Shown: positions 1 to 8,876, numbered from the stretch's first letter. The stretch is DNA of 60,957 nt from JANMAT01 sp031359995 (GCA_031359995.1 JANMAT010000179.1:1-60957), one strand, 5' to 3'. The notes: generated by a model not told the origin, from the sequence alone. A program made the numbers and translations.

Positions 1-354
1 GACGCATGTCTCGCCGCGCTTGACGAACTCACCCTGCCCTTGGTGACGACCTGGCCGGCGTTCACCGAGGCGATGTACCTGCTCGGCCAAGCCGGAGGCA
101 TCACCGCTCAACGCGCGCTCTGGAAGCTGGTTCACACCGGCCGCCTCAACCTTGCTGACCTGTCGACCAAGACAGTCGAGCGATCAGCTCAGTTGATGGA
201 CAAGTACGCGGACCGACCGATGGATCTCGCCGACGCCACCCTTGTGGCATTCGCTGAGGACCAAGGCCATCGCAGGGTCTTCACTCTCGACTCCGACTTC
301 CACATCTACCGACTCCTTGGACGACAACGCTTCGATGTCGTGCCCCGACGCTGA
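1..354 (+). CDS. PIN-domain (VapC-like) protein, 5' end cut off
   Basis: The frame is open from the first base, so the N-terminus, including the first catalytic aspartate of a PIN domain, lies outside the window. About 117 residues remain. The end shows the usual PIN layout: an Asp-Leu-Ala-Asp-Ala stretch followed by the strand Arg-Val-Phe-Thr-Leu-Asp-Ser-Asp-Phe, which carries the late acidic residues. PIN proteins of this size are usually RNase toxins of type II toxin-antitoxin pairs. The partner antitoxin would be upstream and cannot be checked. Known: PIN fold means metal-dependent RNA cleavage. Inferred: this is a toxin. Confidence 0.75.
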   Translation, partial: DACLAALDELTLPLVTTWPAFTEAMYLLGQAGGITAQRALWKLVHTGRLNLADLSTKTVERSAQLMDKYADRPMDLADATLVAFAEDQGHRRVFTLDSDFHIYRLLGRQRFDVVPRR

Positions 355-432
355 CCAGCCCAGCCACAACTCAGGACGCCCCGCGCAACGGGCGCCTGGG
401 CGTAGCAAGTCGCCAGTCGAAGCCACCCGCTA

Positions 433-810
433 TCACTGAAGACGGGCAACCTCGACACGCCCGACTTCCGGCGATCTGCGGTGCGGCCCGTGCGCGGGAT
501 CGGCGATCAGAACGTGATCACGGCCTGCGTGCAGTCGCGGCGCGGGCGGCGATTGTCGGTCGCTTGGGCTGGGGCCGGACATTTGAAGGTTCAGCTGATC
601 ACAGCCGTGGTCGAGGCGCCCGAGTGCCGCGATCAGGCGACGTTGGGGGTCGGTCGGCAATGGTCCATCCGGTTCAGGTCCGAACATGCGTCTGGTGCGG
701 AAGGCAGCGAGTTGTGGCGCGACGATCTCCCAGCAGGCCTCGGCCAGGTGGGGGTCGCGCTGGGGGTTCTGGCCGGTGGCGACGGCGATGTCGTAGCCGT
801 GAACGAGGCC
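433..810 (-). pseudogene. C-terminal remnant of a TIGR03086-type (maleylpyruvate-isomerase superfamily) protein
   Basis: From about 810 down to 600 the minus strand reads a recognisable tail: a Val-His-Gly-Tyr-Asp-Ile-Ala motif, then Ala-Thr-Gly-Gln-Asn-Pro, a helical stretch, Met-Phe-Gly-Pro, and Pro-Gln-Arg-Arg-Leu-Ile-Ala-Ala-Leu-Gly-Arg. This is the C-terminal signature of the TIGR03086 branch of DinB/mycothiol-dependent proteins. The N-terminal helical-bundle half is missing. Upstream the frame runs straight into another gene's remnant. The frame stays open to 433 without recognisable similarity. No start codon fits, so this is a dead fragment. Confidence 0.6.
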
Positions 811-831
811 CCCTGTCCTGGGGACAGGGGG
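809..831. repeat. Perfect 10-bp inverted repeat at a junction between two gene remnants
   Basis: Arms CCCCCTGTCC and GGACAGGGGG are separated by three bases. The palindrome sits exactly where the TIGR03086-type tail stops and the kinase-like part of the lanthionine-synthetase remnant begins. It could be a recombination scar, a former transcription terminator or a transposon-end relic. There is no T-tract. Confidence 0.6.
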
Positions 832-1306
832 TCGTACAGCGCCGCGGTCACACCCGTGTCAGCCAGTCGACGGAGCAACGCCGCCTCATGACGTATCCAG
901 TCGCGTGGGCTCGAGCCGTCCGCCGCCGGCGAGTGGCGGTCCATGCCACGCTTGACCACGAACGGCCGGAGCTCGACGAGATCGAACGCCAGCTGCACGA
1001 GCGATCGCGGTGACCGGTGGACCGTCGCCACGGGCGCGTCATCTTGGCCAGACCGGCAAGCGTGCTGCACACCTTGAACGAGGCGCCTTCCGCCAACAGG
1101 ACGGGCACGCATCGATCGAGCACCTCCAGGCCGTTCGACCGCCACGGCGACACGTGCAGCTTCCAGCCTTGCGCAGGGGCCGGAACCGACGACACCCGGA
1201 CCCACGGTCCATCGACGACCGGGGCAGCGTCGGCACCGGCATCCTCACACGCGGCACTCAACCGCTCGACGATGACGGCACCGAACGGATCAACCCTGTC
1301 GTTCAT
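831..1306 (-). pseudogene. LanKC-type lanthionine synthetase remnant, internally deleted and frameshifted
   Basis: The ATG at 1306 is preceded by a good GGAG ribosome site. The first 90 residues match the N-terminal lyase-like part of LanKC (class III/IV) enzymes: Asp-Gly-Pro-Trp, then Gln-Gly-Trp-Lys-Leu-His-Val-Ser, a Val-Leu-Asp helix, and Gly-Ala-Ser-Phe-Lys-Val-Cys. Near 1030 similarity jumps to another frame with a kinase-like piece (Pro-Phe-Val-Val-Lys-Arg and Arg-His-Glu-Ala-Ala-Leu-Leu-Arg-Arg-Leu). That piece fits the LanKC kinase lobe or a phosphotransferase. The part between them, most of the kinase and the whole cyclase domain are absent. No precursor-peptide gene was recognised nearby. 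Confidence 0.55.
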
Positions 1307-1424
1307 CGACCACTCCTACCCCGACGCGCGCCAGACGACGGCATCGTGACAGTCCCGACGGTCAGGCCATCGCCCGGTTCCAGACCCCGATCACCGGGCT
1401 CGATGTTCACCACCTTCGTCTCGC

Positions 1425-2100
1425 CTACGCGGGTGGGGTGGCTGCGCCCGTCGGCGGCGGATCTGCCATCGCACCTGTGGTGCGAGCTCTCGTCGCCGGT
1501 GACGGCACCATCGGAGCGGTGCCGACGCCCTGCCCCTCGACCGACGGCCTGGACGGCGCGTCGGCCACCTCGAAGATCTGGGGAAGGTAGACCCGCGACC
1601 AGAGGTAGAAGAACAGGAAACCGCAGATTGCGGTCAGCAACAGCAGACCCATCGCCAACGCCTCCTCGTTCCCGGTCGGCCGGCCGTGGACCAGTCCTGT
1701 CGCGAGGCGACGAGCGACGTCGCTGACCCACCCGCCGATGGCTCGGAACTGAGTGAGGCCGGCACCGACGATGATCTTCGTCAACCAGTCGGAGATCTGT
1801 TCCAGATTGGTGTTCGCCGAGTACTTGTCGTCCTGTCCTGAAACCGCCGGATCCGACGCGTACCGAGGGATGCCGAAGAGGAAGCCGAGGAACCCACCCA
1901 CCATGAACGAGGCGATGCCGGCCACCGCACCGACCGCAGCCCCCCCACCGACCCGTGGCCAGGCCGGCGGCGACGACCCCGATCACGCTGATGTTGACGA
2001 ACGTGATCAGATAGAACCCCGGCGCGTAGGGCGTCCAGTTCACGAGAGGACGCGCGCTGTTCCACGCCGTGGTGTCGGGCTTCTTCCTCGTCCTCGCCAC
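1425..2100 (-). pseudogene. Small membrane protein gene, frameshifted at a 7-G run
   Basis: A GTG start at 2100 begins a frame with one membrane segment (around Phe-Tyr-Leu-Ile-Thr-Phe-Val-Asn, about residues 25-45). The coding signal then moves to the next frame. There the protein continues with a second segment (Met-Val-Gly-Gly-Phe-Leu-Gly-Phe-Leu-Phe-Gly-Ile-Pro-Arg), the conserved-looking Asn-Thr-Asn-Leu-Glu-Gln-Ile-Ser-Asp-Trp-Leu-Thr-Lys, and a third segment. The switch point is the homopolymer at 1940-1946 (seven G on this strand). Correcting one base would restore about 225 residues. This is either a real frameshift or a sequencing error. Function unknown. Confidence 0.6.
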
Positions 2101-2460
2101 CGGCACGTCCCTTCCGATCGAGCGGGCGTAGCAGCGGTTCCGGCAGGTCGCCCGCACCTCACCGCTCCCCCGACCGATGTGGTGCTGTCCCGAACAGTAG
2201 GGCACGAGCTCGACCCTTGTGCGCGAAGACGCTCGGCACGTGGGTCACGGCTGAGTGCAGTAGATCGCGCGTGTCTCGTGCTCATGCGTGCGCCGACGTT
2301 GGTTAGGGGAACCCCGGCGTGGGGCCTCGCGGGGACCGTTCGTATCGTGTTCCGCAAGGCCGGATCGCAGTGTCAGGGCCGATGGCGTGCTTCGAGCGGG
2401 CCGGCGAGCGATAGGACGCTCGCCCCAGGGCCGGGCAGCGTTGGTGGGTAGTCTTGGTGA
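2101..2460. other. Intergenic stretch without a recognisable gene
   Basis: Neither strand shows a frame with protein-like composition. The stretch contains the start region of the frameshifted membrane gene (leftward) and, at its right edge, a promoter for the reductase gene at 2461. Confidence 0.5.
2449..2454 (+). promoter_or_regulatory. -10 element TAGTCT, leaderless start at 2461
   Basis: TAGTCT fits the actinobacterial TAnnnT -10 consensus. It ends six bases before the ATG at 2461, so the transcript would begin at or next to the start codon. No Shine-Dalgarno is visible, which agrees with a leaderless mRNA. Confidence 0.45.
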
Positions 2461-2883
2461 ATGAGAGGTCCACTTCAGAGTGCCCTACGCAAGTTGACGC
2501 AGATCACGCGTCCTTTGGCGTTGAGGTCGGCCGGCGGTGCTCGTTCCGCCACTTCGGTCGTTGGTCACGTGGGTCGACGCTCCGGTAGGAGCTACCGGAC
2601 CCCGGTCGTGGCCGTCGAGGCTGAGCGCAGCGTCTACATCGCTCTCCCGTACGGCGAGCGCACGGACTGGGCCAAGAACGTCCTCGCCAACGGCACGGCG
2701 GACATCTCAACCAGCGGCCGGACGTACGCCGTCGATCGTCCCCGGGTCGTTCCGATGGCCGAGGTGACGCGGTTCTTCGGTCCGAAGGAACAGCGGCTGC
2801 ACCGCCGGTTCCACGTCGAGACGGCCATGCAGTTGTACCTTCAGGCCGGTCCGCCCTCCGGGGCGGCCGACGAGGCCGGGTAG
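2461..2883 (+). CDS. Ddn-like F420-dependent nitroreductase/quinone reductase family protein
   Basis: 140 residues, the usual size for the deazaflavin-dependent nitroreductase (DUF385) family. The split-barrel signature is visible at residues 37-50: Gly-Arg-Arg-Ser-Gly-Arg-Ser-Tyr-Arg-Thr-Pro-Val-Val. It is followed by Ala-Leu-Pro-Tyr-Gly and Trp-Ala-Lys-Asn-Val-Leu-Ala-Asn-Gly, which in the family contact the F420 phosphate and deazaflavin. Known members reduce quinones or nitro compounds with F420H2. The substrate here is unknown. A decayed relative follows directly downstream. The start at 2461 is supported by the -10 element just before it. Confidence 0.85.
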   Translation: MRGPLQSALRKLTQITRPLALRSAGGARSATSVVGHVGRRSGRSYRTPVVAVEAERSVYIALPYGERTDWAKNVLANGTADISTSGRTYAVDRPRVVPMAEVTRFFGPKEQRLHRRFHVETAMQLYLQAGPPSGAADEAG

Positions 2884-2888
2884 TGGTG

Positions 2889-3300
2889 ATGAAGGACCGA
2901 TTGGTCCTGGCGTTGCTCCGCAGCGCCGCACCGGGCGCTGTCGCCGTCGGGTGGAAGTAACCCGCTACCGCGGTCGGCGCACGGACCGGACGTCTCGTGA
3001 CACCGGCCCAGTACGAGCGTCTCGACGATGACGTGGTCATCCTGGTCGGACGGCCGGGCTCCAGGAACTGGTGGCGCAACCTCCGCGGCGGCCACGACCG
3101 CGACGCCCACGACGCCGCCGTCCTGCTGGATCGACGGTGAGTTTCGGTGCGCAGGCAGGTCGTGGTGGGCGACGAATCGGCCGAGACGATCTCACCGCTG
3201 CTCGACACCTACCTCGAACGGTTCCCATCGGCCCGTCGCAGCCTCACCGGCGGCGCACGCTCCGCCGTGTATCCCGGCTGCGACAGACGAGACCGGCCAC
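2889..3300 (+). pseudogene. Second deazaflavin-dependent oxidoreductase, two in-frame stops
   Basis: One frame reads ATG at 2889, 23 codons, then TAA at 2958. It resumes through Asp-Asp-Asp-Val-Val-Ile-Leu-Val-Gly-Arg-Pro-Gly-Ser and Trp-Trp-Arg-Asn-Leu, the barrel motif of the same DUF385-like family as the neighbour. It meets TGA at 3138, then continues with a helical tail (Leu-Leu-Asp-Thr-Tyr-Leu-Glu-Arg-Phe-Pro-Ser-Ala-Arg) to about 3270. Two stops in an otherwise continuous frame mark decay by point mutation rather than assembly error. It may be an old tandem relative of the gene at 2461. Confidence 0.6.
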
Positions 3301-3584
3301 CGACAGCCACAGGCACTCGATATCACCAACGACCCGAACCGTAGCGACCCGCCCAGGTTCCGGCGCAACGCCGTGCCGAAGTCGCTCGGGATCTGCGAGC
3401 GGAAAGTGAAGACGTGGTGCGACCCTATGGCGATCAGGTCGGCGGTCCGGGCTTCGTCTGCTCGGCCTGGAGGGCCGTCCGATCCGGGGCCGCTGCCGAC
3501 GCCCGCGACCGAGATCCGGCGCATCGGATGGATGCCCGACGTAGCGTCACCTCGACTGGCGACCGGCCTGAGCCGACGGCGAGT

Positions 3585-4253
3585 TCACACGACCCGATCA
3601 AGATAGGCGTGAACGATCTTGGGATCGCCCTCGACAACCACGGGACCGGTCGGTCGTCGCCACAGGAACATCAGCAGATCACGCGCCGACGCACGCAGCA
3701 CGGCCTGCGGTTGACCCTCGCCCGCGACGACGTCGACAGGTGCGTCGTCTGCGACAAGGCGAAGCCCGGGCGGCCGATCCCACGACCGGTTCGCCTCGAC
3801 GGTCGGCTGAAGATACTCGAGGAGCCAGCCAATGAGGTCGCCCGCTCGCTCGGCGGTCAGCGAAGGCGGGCTTCCGAGAGCAAGCTCAACGTCGTGGCGA
3901 TGTATGCCCCAGTCCCCGGTCGCGTGCCACACCTGCTTGCCGAGCGACACGCGCTCGTCGAACAGAAAGGTCTCAGCATGCTCGTCGCGCGATTCGATCA
4001 ACTCCACGTAGCGCATCAGCGACGGCGTCAGCTCGGCAAGGGGCGCCGCTCCGGCGAGACCGTGACTCTCGTGAAGGACCGCCACGGCGTCGAGGGTGGG
4101 GTCGCCAGCCCGCTCGACCCACTCACACACGGTCAGCGCGCCGCCCGAAACGTGACGCAACACGTCCTCGACCGTCCATTCGGGACAGGTCGGAATCGCG
4201 GCTCCGTGCTGGGAGGGATCCAACGCCAAGAAGAACTCGACGTGCTCTCGAAC
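3585..4253 (-). pseudogene. Mycothiol-dependent maleylpyruvate-isomerase family gene lacking its start
   Basis: About 220 residues match the MDMPI/DinB family: Pro-Thr-Cys-Pro-Glu-Trp-Thr-Val-Glu-Asp-Val-Leu-Arg-His near the N-terminus (helical bundle), Trp-His-Ala-Thr-Gly-Asp-Trp-Gly-Ile-His-Arg-His-Asp in the middle (metal-ligand histidines), and a C-terminal domain ending Trp-Arg-Arg-Pro-Thr-Gly-Pro. Known members use mycothiol as thiol cofactor. No usable ATG or GTG exists at the N-terminus. Similarity ends near 4253, just where an opposite-strand fragment begins, so roughly the first ten residues and the promoter are gone. A TTG near 4229 is the only internal alternative. Confidence 0.6.
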
Positions 4254-5378
4254 GGCCTGAACGCCGCGTTCTTCGCCGCCCAGTCGAGCGCCAGTTGGCC
4301 GGTGTGGATCAGCCCGCACGAACGCGATGCCTACCGCTGGTTCGACGCTGAGCTCGCCAACCTGCGGGCGGCGTTCCGGTGGGCCGCCGACCACGGTCAC
4401 CTCGACACCGCCGCCACGATCGCCGTCACTGCGGCGTACCTCGGCTTCTTCCGCTTGTCCCCGGAAGCGGCCGGCTGGTGCGAAGAACTCGTCCCGATCG
4501 CGGAACAGACGCACCATCGGCTCTTACGGTGGCTGTACGCCGGAGCGGGGACGTGTTGCCTGGCGGGACGTCCCGGCGACGCCATGCGCTACGGCGAAGC
4601 GGCGCTCGCTCTGGCTGACGACCCCGCGATGGAACCGTTCCCGGAGGAATCCCTCACCGTGATCGGTCAGATGCTGGGCTACCTGTTCTCCGGCCGACCG
4701 GAGGACTACCTCCCTTTGATGCGTCACATCATCGACACGACCGCTGACGAACTAGCCGTCGGACGAACGAGTGAGGTGTGGATCCTCGCCACGATGGGCC
4801 GCTACGACGAGGCCATCGCACTCGCCGAGAACATGCTCGCCGCCGCGGTCAACTCGCCGGTGCCGACGTACGTGGCGTACGGCTACTCCGCCTACGGCAA
4901 GGCCTACACCCACGCCGATCCGACCAGAGCCCTCGCCGCACACCGCACCGCCGTGCAACTCACCAGAGCCCACGGGAACAGGGTCTTCGAAGCCGCGTTC
5001 AGCCGCGACCCCGCATCCATCGAGGCCACCAACGGCGATCGGGCCGTCGCGTTGATCTCGTTCGAGCGCACCCTCGACGCGTTGCACCAGGCCGGCGACA
5101 TCGCCAACCTGACCGCCACCCTCGCCCACCTCGTCGTGTTCTTCACCCTCACCGACCGCACGAGTGAGGCCGCCACACTCGCCGCCGCCATCGCGCACCG
5201 CCCCGAAGCGGCCATGGTCCCCGACCTCGACACCACCCGCGCCCAGCTCCACCACACCCCCGACCCGGCCACCCTCGCCCGCTGCGAACAACTCGGCGCC
5301 CACATGACCCTCGGCGACGCCACACGCTTCGCACGCGACACCATCCACCACGCCCAGACCATCAGCAACGACACGTGA
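4254..5378 (+). pseudogene. C-terminal helical-repeat part of a large ATPase/cyclase-type regulator
   Basis: About 374 residues match the C-terminal half of large AAA-ATPase (LuxR- or adenylate-cyclase-type) regulators. Visible are Phe-Phe-Ala-Ala-Gln-Ser-Ser, Glu-Leu-Ala-Asn-Leu-Arg-Ala-Ala-Phe-Arg-Trp-Ala, and then TPR-like helical pairs (Ala-Met-Arg-Tyr-Gly-Glu-Ala-Ala-Leu-Ala). The ATPase domain, the input domain and any DNA-binding domain are absent. Upstream the frame is open only because it runs antisense through the truncated isomerase gene, so a 654-residue fusion starting at 3414 is not credible. The head-to-head truncation of both genes at about 4254 looks like one rearrangement. 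Confidence 0.6.
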
Positions 5379-5679
5379 CGATCCCTCCGCAGCATCGGCA
5401 ACCATCGACGAGCACACCCGACGCCCGACGGCAGGCCTGACAGTCCATGACGAGCCGCCTGATGTCGCTCGCCATCACGGTCGCGTCGGCAGCACTTGCG
5501 GGTGATATCGGGTGCTCCAGGCCGCGACGGGACGGGGCAGGGAACAGCTCGACAGGCGCGGTCCAGACCATACCGTTGGTTGCGTCCATGGGGAGTGGAA
5601 GGCGCGATCCGGAACGCGACCACGGCGCCGGTGCCGACGAGTCGCGTCGGCGGAGCGCAAAGGTGACAGACTTGTTTCT
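5379..5679. other. Intergenic stretch, no gene recognised
   Basis: The frames here are antisense or low-quality extensions of neighbours. No hairpin or clear promoter was seen apart from an AGGTGA about 15 bases before the next ATG. Confidence 0.4.
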
Positions 5680-6243
5680 ATGGTGGATGACCGTCATCCG
5701 ACTTGGCTGCGGAGGTTCCTCGACCAGGGCACGACGTGGCAGAAGTTGCTCCTTGCGTTCGGAGCGATTGCCGGCGCGCTGCTGGCCATCGGCAGTCTCG
5801 CCGTAGCGATCAACAAACTGGTCGGCGGCGACGACCGCCCGACGAGTTCCGAACTGGCGACGACCTCGAACTCCGGCGGCGCGCAGATGTTCGGAACGGC
5901 CGATCCGCTCAGGAGCGAGACCGCTGACGTCAACAGGCTGGTGGCGCTGCTCACGTTGGCCGCTCGCACCTATGCGGCGGAGCCCAACTCTCCGGACTCC
6001 CGCGTCACGCTCGACTTTCGCGTTGACGCTGAGCCCCAGGACAGCGGGAGGATCAAGTTGAACTACGGCTGTCCGAACGAGCCACCCTGCGAGGCCCAGC
6101 TCCAGGCGTGGGAACCAACGATGTTCGAGGTCAATCAGGGTGCGACTCTCTTCAAGGGTGTCTACATCGTGAGGATCCAACGAGGTCAGCCGGACCGGAA
6201 CATCGAATTCGGCCTTCGCAAGGTCGCCGAACTGACAGGCTGA
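5680..6243 (+). CDS. Membrane-anchored protein of unknown function
   Basis: 187 residues. A cytoplasmic N-terminus with Trp-Leu-Arg-Arg-Phe-Leu-Asp is followed by one clear membrane helix (about residues 22-44, Leu-Leu-Ala-Phe-Gly-Ala-Ile-Ala-Gly-Ala-Leu-Leu-Ala). A predicted extracytoplasmic domain of about 140 residues contains two cysteines in Tyr-Gly-Cys-Pro-Asn-Glu-Pro-Pro-Cys, likely a disulfide. The ATG at 5680 is chosen because the protein-like composition begins there; longer in-frame starts give only arginine-rich sequence. I do not recognise the family. It stands alone. Confidence 0.6.
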   Translation: MVDDRHPTWLRRFLDQGTTWQKLLLAFGAIAGALLAIGSLAVAINKLVGGDDRPTSSELATTSNSGGAQMFGTADPLRSETADVNRLVALLTLAARTYAAEPNSPDSRVTLDFRVDAEPQDSGRIKLNYGCPNEPPCEAQLQAWEPTMFEVNQGATLFKGVYIVRIQRGQPDRNIEFGLRKVAELTG

Positions 6244-6535
6244 GATCACAGGTTCGGGTCCTCCAGATCCGTAGCACCCGTGTCCTTCCCGACCTCGTGA
6301 GGCGCCGCCAACGTCCAAGGCGACTAGCACTCCAAATCGCCGTCCGGAACAGTGTGCAACGTGTCGTGCACGATCACCTCAACGACCGTAGTGTGGATCG
6401 CTTTCTGTTCTTGCCGGTGGTTGCAGGTTCAACCTGTCAGCCGCCTGCCGTGGCCATACCGTCAGCCGGGTCCCCGGCGCCTTGACATGCCAAGCAGGAG
6501 GACCGAACCCCCACGGTCCTCTCGGAGCCCGCCGT

Positions 6536-7168
6536 TCATGAGGTGCGTCGCAGCCGCAGTGCCGTGAGTCGCAGCCGCAGCGCCGTGCGCCGTGCGGGGT
6601 CGATGGACCCGCCGCGTTGGATCGCGATGGCCACGGCGAGGATGACGATGAGTTGTCGGGCAGCGTCGGGGGCGGCGGGGTCGCCCGGGACGAGTTGGAG
6701 TGAGCGCTCGGGGAGGAATGCGGTGCCGAAGCAGATGATGACCGCGAGCGCTCCGATGGTCCCTCCCCGTGCGCGGTCGCTGTCGACCCTCGAAGTCGTG
6801 GATGCACCTGCGAGTCCGATGCCAACGAGCGTGACGAATTGCAGCGTGTGCGCGGCCAGCGGCAGGTGGACGGTCGAGCGTGAGACAGTTGTGAGGGCGA
6901 GCGCCCACCACGCGGCGAGCAACGGCAGAATCAGTGCCACTCGGTGTGCCCGGCGTTGGCGAAGGGTGGCGGGCGACGATTGGAGCGTCGCGGCGGCAGT
7001 GTCGTCGAGAACGAACGGTGTTGCTGCGGCGATGGCGGCGGCCGCGGCCGAGAGCAGCACGAGGGACGGACGTTCGCTGAGGGCGAGCCAGGTGGCCGTG
7101 CCGACGGCTGTTGCGGCGAGAGGCTTCCAGGTGAGCACCGCGGCGAGGTGGCGACTGGCGGAGATCAT
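6536..7168 (-). CDS. Multi-pass membrane protein, last gene of the ECF/ABC operon
   Basis: 210 residues with about six hydrophobic segments. The ATG at 7168 overlaps the TGA of the preceding gene by four bases (ATGA), so translation is probably coupled. The C-terminus is basic and Leu-Arg repeated. No catalytic motif is visible. Its position after the ATPase and the larger permease suggests it is an additional membrane subunit of the same transporter. Upstream frame extensions are arginine-rich antisense noise and were excluded. Confidence 0.65.
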   Translation of the reverse strand: MISASRHLAAVLTWKPLAATAVGTATWLALSERPSLVLLSAAAAAIAAATPFVLDDTAAATLQSSPATLRQRRAHRVALILPLLAAWWALALTTVSRSTVHLPLAAHTLQFVTLVGIGLAGASTTSRVDSDRARGGTIGALAVIICFGTAFLPERSLQLVPGDPAAPDAARQLIVILAVAIAIQRGGSIDPARRTALRLRLTALRLRRTS

Positions 7169-8871
7169 GGGCAGGTCGCCGCTGCGGTTGTGGTGGGTGG
7201 TGCGGCAAGTCCGAGATGCCGTGCGAGGTCGGTCGAGGGTGTGGCCGGGTTGACCCAGCGTGGCCAGTCCCTGGCGAGCGCGCCCGCTATCTGGCGAGCG
7301 GGCGGTTCGAGCATCGCGATCGCGAGGCTTGCGTCGGAGGCGGCGTAGATCACCCCCCACATTGGCGGGTTGTCCCACTCGTCGAAGGTCAGCGCCCCGC
7401 TCGACGATGCTCCTTCCAATGACAGGTCGCCGAGGAGTGCGGCGCCGTCTGGGGTGGCGGCGGCAGCGAGCCAGAGCGCGACCACGGCGCGGGCTTGTCC
7501 GTCGGCGGTGCAGCGCTGGTCGTCGTCGTGGGGTGCAGGTGGCAGCCCGACAACCCACGCGCCGGCTTGCACGGCAGTGAACAGCTGGTTGGTTGGGCGG
7601 TCGTTGCACGGGAACGAGCCGTTGCCGAGGTCGGGGTGCAGGTTCCCGTCGTCGGGCCAGATCGTGTGCGGGCTGAGCTGGTCGGCGACCTTCGCAGGGA
7701 GACCGGCGAGGAACGGTTGGGGCCCACAACCGGAGTTGCCGATCGTTGTCGGAATCCGTTGGATGACCTCGACCGGTCGTTGCGCGATCGACGGTGGCAG
7801 GAGCGCGAGCACGCCGGTGACGCGGGCTTCCCACACGTCCATCAGATGTCGGGACGGCGGGTAGGCGCAGTATCGGACAGTCTGGCGTTGCTCGCAGGTC
7901 TGATGATCGGTCGGTTGGGTGATGTAGCTCACCATCGCGGCCACCTGGTCGTCCGACAACGGTCGGGTCTGCACCCAGCCCACGCCCAAAGCGACACCGA
8001 TGGCGGCGACGATCACCGCGCCGAGGCGGCGCCGGACGCCGTCACGAGCGAGCGCGACGGCGCACATGAGCGCGATCAACGCGGCGAGGTAGACGAGATG
8101 CCACCAGGCCGGCCTGATCTCGAGCGCAGGGTCGCCGACCGCGGTTGGTTCGGCGAGAAACCCGAGGAAACGCACCGGGTGGCTGTGGGGCATGTTCCAC
8201 GGCCACGTCGTGTCGTCGAAGAAACGTGCTTGGATGACGCTCACGGCGACGACGGCGACGACGCCGAACGCCGCGAACGGCAACCAGCGACCGACGGCGA
8301 CACCGACGGTCACTGCTCCGGCGACCACGAGGACGCCGGCGCCGATCTCAGCCCAGTGAGGCGAGCCGACCACGCCGCCACGTGCGCCGAGGAGGATGAC
8401 CCAACCGGTGGCGAACAGCACAGCCGCCGTGACCGCGGTGGCCATGGCCGAGAGCGCGCCCGCGGTGCGGACGGGTTGAGGTGCGGGTAAGGCCGCAAAC
8501 AGCTCGACGGTCCCCGTGCGGTTGGGTCGCACCGCGACAAGATTGGAGGCGACGATGGTGAACCAGCCGAGAGGGACGAGCGCCAACGCGACGTCGGTTG
8601 ACAGCCCACGCCAATGTTCACCCGAGGTGTGATCGACGATGGTGGCGGCCCACAGCATCAGCGGGGTCAGGGCGATCCCGGTGATGAACACTGGGTGGCG
8701 GACCAGCCGTCGGTTCTCGGCTCGTGCCAGTGGCACCAGGGTCCGCCAACGTGTCCCGGTCGTCCAGCCGACCGGGCCGCGCTCGGGCGGCGGGCCCGAC
8801 TCGCGTCGGCGACGCACCGAGCGCACGACCGACCAAACACCGAACGCTGCGAAGATCAGGAAGATCGGCAT
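7165..8871 (-). CDS. ABC-transporter-type membrane protein with large C-terminal extracytoplasmic domain
   Basis: 568 residues. About seven membrane helices occupy the first 300 residues, starting with an N-terminal helix (Met-Pro-Ile-Phe-Leu-Ile-Phe). They are followed by about 270 mostly soluble residues containing several cysteines (Cys-Glu-Gln-Arg, Arg-Tyr-Cys, Gly-Cys-Gly, Pro-Cys-Asn, Arg-Cys-Thr). The ATG at 8871 follows the ATPase stop by five bases, and the TGA overlaps the next start. Its place behind the ATPase marks it as the permease of an ABC exporter. The cysteine-bearing tail may be a substrate-handling domain outside the membrane. Substrate unknown. Confidence 0.65.
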   Translation of the reverse strand: MPIFLIFAAFGVWSVVRSVRRRRESGPPPERGPVGWTTGTRWRTLVPLARAENRRLVRHPVFITGIALTPLMLWAATIVDHTSGEHWRGLSTDVALALVPLGWFTIVASNLVAVRPNRTGTVELFAALPAPQPVRTAGALSAMATAVTAAVLFATGWVILLGARGGVVGSPHWAEIGAGVLVVAGAVTVGVAVGRWLPFAAFGVVAVVAVSVIQARFFDDTTWPWNMPHSHPVRFLGFLAEPTAVGDPALEIRPAWWHLVYLAALIALMCAVALARDGVRRRLGAVIVAAIGVALGVGWVQTRPLSDDQVAAMVSYITQPTDHQTCEQRQTVRYCAYPPSRHLMDVWEARVTGVLALLPPSIAQRPVEVIQRIPTTIGNSGCGPQPFLAGLPAKVADQLSPHTIWPDDGNLHPDLGNGSFPCNDRPTNQLFTAVQAGAWVVGLPPAPHDDDQRCTADGQARAVVALWLAAAATPDGAALLGDLSLEGASSSGALTFDEWDNPPMWGVIYAASDASLAIAMLEPPARQIAGALARDWPRWVNPATPSTDLARHLGLAAPPTTTAAATCP

Positions 8872-8876
8872 CGAGG

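Noticed and set aside
433..1306. An intact lanthipeptide biosynthesis locus
   Set aside because: The synthetase is deleted and frameshifted, with no cyclase domain, precursor peptide or dedicated transporter next to it.
1303..2205. A 300-residue minus-strand protein
   Set aside because: Only its first part is coding-like; after the 7-G run it becomes Arg/Gly-rich while the other frame carries the membrane protein.
3414..5378. A 654-residue plus-strand protein
   Set aside because: The first 280 residues are antisense to the mycothiol-isomerase remnant and show no protein-like pattern; only the part after 4254 matches a family.
5362..6330. A 322-residue minus-strand frame over the membrane-anchored gene
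   Set aside because: The plus strand has a clear membrane helix and natural composition; the minus frame has none.
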